Source of the DNA: Prorocentrum cordatum
Lineage: Eukaryota > Sar > Dinophyceae > Prorocentrales > Prorocentraceae
Direction: 5' to 3'
Assembly: GCA_963575745.1 (NCBI GenBank)
Contig: CAUYUJ010002706.1
Coordinates: 1 to 51,848, forward strand
Length of the DNA stretch: 51,848 nt
Below are positions 50,024-51,848 of this stretch, one piece after another. The position numbers were made by a program, and so were the translations under genes. The notes under the pieces were generated by a model that saw nothing but the letters and a program-made list of their open reading frames with translations, searched no databases and had not been told where the DNA came from. How positions within the stretch are numbered: position 1 is the first letter of the stretch; every line of letters begins with the position of its first letter.

Positions 50024-50326
50024 ATGCGGGGACGAATTATTGGTGCCCGAGTCATCCTTGTAACGGGTGCCACGGGGAAGGGGTGGGACGACTTACCAGG
50101 GGTCTCTGTACCTTCGGGAGGTGCCCCTGCCTTCCCACGAGCCGCCGCTGCCGTTAGCGCGTCCGTTATCGCGCTTGACGGCGGCAAGAGGCAGCTGCAG
50201 CAGGTCGTTGCGTCTTTCCGCGGGGAGGAGGAGGACGACCCCCGCTTGTCGCTGCCTCGGCCATTGTGGGGTCAGACGACTCTGACTACTAACCTCGCAA
50301 GGGGGGGCCCTGCCACAGCCTAGACC
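50024..50326 (+). CDS. Uncertain 99-codon frame
   Basis: MRGRIIGARVILVTGATGKG begins with a short hydrophobic strand and VTGATGKGW, superficially like a nucleotide-binding loop, but the rest (Ala-rich, then GGKRQLQQVVASFRGEEEDD) fits no family I know. Probably chance or a remnant. Confidence 0.15.
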
Positions 50327-50788
50327 TCGGCCTGTCTCCCCCTCCCCCGCCATCCTCCCTTCCTCCTCCTCCCTGGTCGGGATCGGCGGGGTACTAAGAA
50401 GCGCCGGGGACCGGGCCGCAGGACCGGCGGAGGCGGTAGGGGTCGCGCCTCTCCCCGGGGGAGGGGGGTAGGCTGTTGTGGGACTGCCCCTCCCCTCCTC
50501 TCTTCCTTCTCCCCGTCTCTTCCCCTCTCATCCTCTCTCCGCTCCCTGGGTTTCACAGCTCCCACGGCGGTTCACCCCCCTACCGGGGTCGAGGCCGGAG
50601 GACCCGCGGCGGCGTGCGGAGCGCGTTGCCGCCGTGAGACACGCGGCGTTTGATTGTTCAGCTGCATGAGGTTTGTGAAAACCGAGCCCTGTCGCCCAGG
50701 CACGGCTTGGGGTAGGAGAGGCTTTGTTTCGTCGCCACGGTGCGTGTTTCGGGCAGCGAAATCCAGCGAAACCTCTTCCGATCATCCC
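50327..50788. other. GC- and CT-rich spacer
   Basis: No gene recognised. Confidence 0.5.
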
Positions 50789-51500
50789 CCGTCCTCCTCC
50801 TCCTCCTCCTCCTCCTCCTCCTCCTCCTCCTCCTCCTCCCCCTCTTCCTCCTCCTCTTCTTCTTCCTCCTCCTCCTCCTCCTCCTCTCTTTTCCTCCCTT
50901 CTCCTCCTCCTCTTCTTCTTCCTCCTCCTCCTCCTCTTCCTCGCCCTCCTCCTTTCGCCTCCTCCTCGCCCTCCTCCTCCTCCTCCTCCTCCGCCTTCTC
51001 CTCCTTTTCTTCCTCCTTCCCTCCTCCATTCTTCTTCTCCTCCGTGCCGCTCCCCTCCTCCCCCCCTTTCTCCTCCTCCTGGCCTCCTCCTCCAGAGGAC
51101 GGCGACGGCCTCGGCGAATCCGAGCCCGCCGCAGGCGGCCGCGCGCTGGGGACCCGCTGCCGTGGCGTCGGCGGCGGGCTGGGCACGGTGGCTTCACTGC
51201 TTTTCTTTGCGTTCCCGCTGCTGCTGCTGCGCCTCCACCTCGCTGTCCTCGTGCTGTCCTCTTCGTCCCCCTCTCTCTCTCTCTCTCTGTCTTCTTCTTC
51301 TTCTTCCTCCTCTTCGCCCTCGTTCTCGTCCTCGTCCTCCTTCTCCTCGTCTTCGTCCTTCTTCCCTTCCTCCTCCTCCTCGTCGTCCGCCTCCTCCTTC
51401 TTCCTCGTCCTCGTCCTCCTCCTCCTCCTCCTCCTCCGCCTTCTCCTCCTCCTCCTCCTCCTCCTCCTCCTCTTCGTCCCTCTTTGTCTCCTTCCGTGCA
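50789..51500. repeat. CTC/TCC pyrimidine-rich tract with GC-rich island
   Basis: TCC-rich from 50789 to about 51095, a GC-rich non-repetitive island (51096-51200), then CTT/CTC/TCG-rich sequence to 51500. Frames up to 362 codons on either strand are Ser/Pro/Leu or Arg/Glu/Gly polymers. Confidence 0.9.
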
Positions 51501-51848
51501 GTCAGATCGAGGTATAAGATCGAGGCTGGTTCGGGGAGGGTGTCCTAGTGTTCTCCGTGACTTCTGGATGTTCTTGTGCATCCAGGGGAGGGCACCATCG
51601 AATGTCTTGTGTGTTTTGGCCGGCGGAGGGTCTCCTGTTTTTGGAAAATGTTCTTCTGTTCTAGGTCCAGCTGTATCGTGTCCAGCCCGTCTCCTCAGCT
51701 CTTCAGAGTCCAGGGGGGCTCCTGTTTTCCCGCGCGTAGTTTCCACGCGAAGATTTCAATGCTTTGATGTATGGCGTGTGGTGTTGTGCGGGGTGCCTGT
51801 GGTCCCTCAAAAACTGGTGCCCCCGCTGTTGCGTTGGCAACCGTATTT
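51501..51848. other. Terminal unassigned sequence
   Basis: About 350 bp of mixed sequence. The only open frame above 60 codons (51576-51767) shows no domain. Confidence 0.5.

Noticed and set aside
50063-50085. VTGATGKG as a P-loop or dehydrogenase nucleotide-binding motif
   Set aside because: The rest of the 99-codon frame does not fit any such fold and the motif spacing (GxxxxGK[ST]) is not met.
50658-51746. 362-codon Arg/Gly/Glu-rich minus-strand frame
   Set aside because: Shadow of the TCC tract.

Overview
The window looks like nuclear DNA of a dinoflagellate. This is inferred from the families present and the overall style; I cannot name the species with confidence. It is dominated by trinucleotide microsatellites (GGA/TCC, GAT/GCT, GAC/TCG), by at least seven minisatellites with short periods (8, ~10, ~10.5, 11, 14, 42, 83 and 99 bp), and by short dispersed repeats. 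The copia-type integrase and the sirtuin-like protein resemble lineages I associate with dinoflagellates. Most long open frames here are artefacts of repeats whose period is a multiple of 3, or of GC-rich sequence with few stops, so I call very few genes.

Layout. 1-2530: purine-rich and GAT/GCT microsatellites. 2531-4235: blocks of a degenerate ~10.5-bp CTTGGGGGCC array, one copy of dispersed repeat A and a short CATAAAC palindrome. 4240-5690: CCT, GAC and GGA tracts. 5691-6147 and 17693-19010: one CA-rich degenerate satellite, split by an ~11.5-kb LTR retroelement (6148-17692). The LTR ends match each other, and the decayed internal part shows gag, integrase, reverse transcriptase and RNase H in Ty1/copia order. 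A LINE-type endonuclease domain (9640-10850) lies inside it. 19088-32762: repeats with a shared leader (19.1, 26.7, 28.75 and 32.72 kb), GGA and GAT tracts, a 155-bp palindrome at 22933, an 11-bp AGCTAAGCTAA array at 24640, and palindromes at 29829, 30168, 32086 and 32276. 32763-38360: 5.6 kb with no recognised gene, then GC-rich sequence. 38361-44200: inserted palindromic elements, a 99-bp tandem array, GAT/GCT and an 11-bp CACCATCGGGA array. 44249-44348: an assembly gap of 100 N. 44349-51848: microsatellites, the one recognisable cellular gene (a sirtuin-like NAD-dependent deacylase ending at 48354), a palindrome, an intron-like direct repeat, and a CT-rich tract near the end.

The most unusual feature is the density of foldback (terminal-inverted-repeat) elements: twelve in 52 kb, including two families with three copies each and one element with a clear 4-bp target-site duplication. 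Second is that several unrelated minisatellites converge on a period close to one DNA helical turn (10-11 bp). Third is a sirtuin-like gene that lacks the usual zinc-binding cysteines and has an intron-like repeat at its 5' side.

Genes working together: there is no operon-like organisation. The copia domains form one dead element. The sirtuin-like gene stands alone. All coordinates of degenerate repeats are approximate to about 10 bp.
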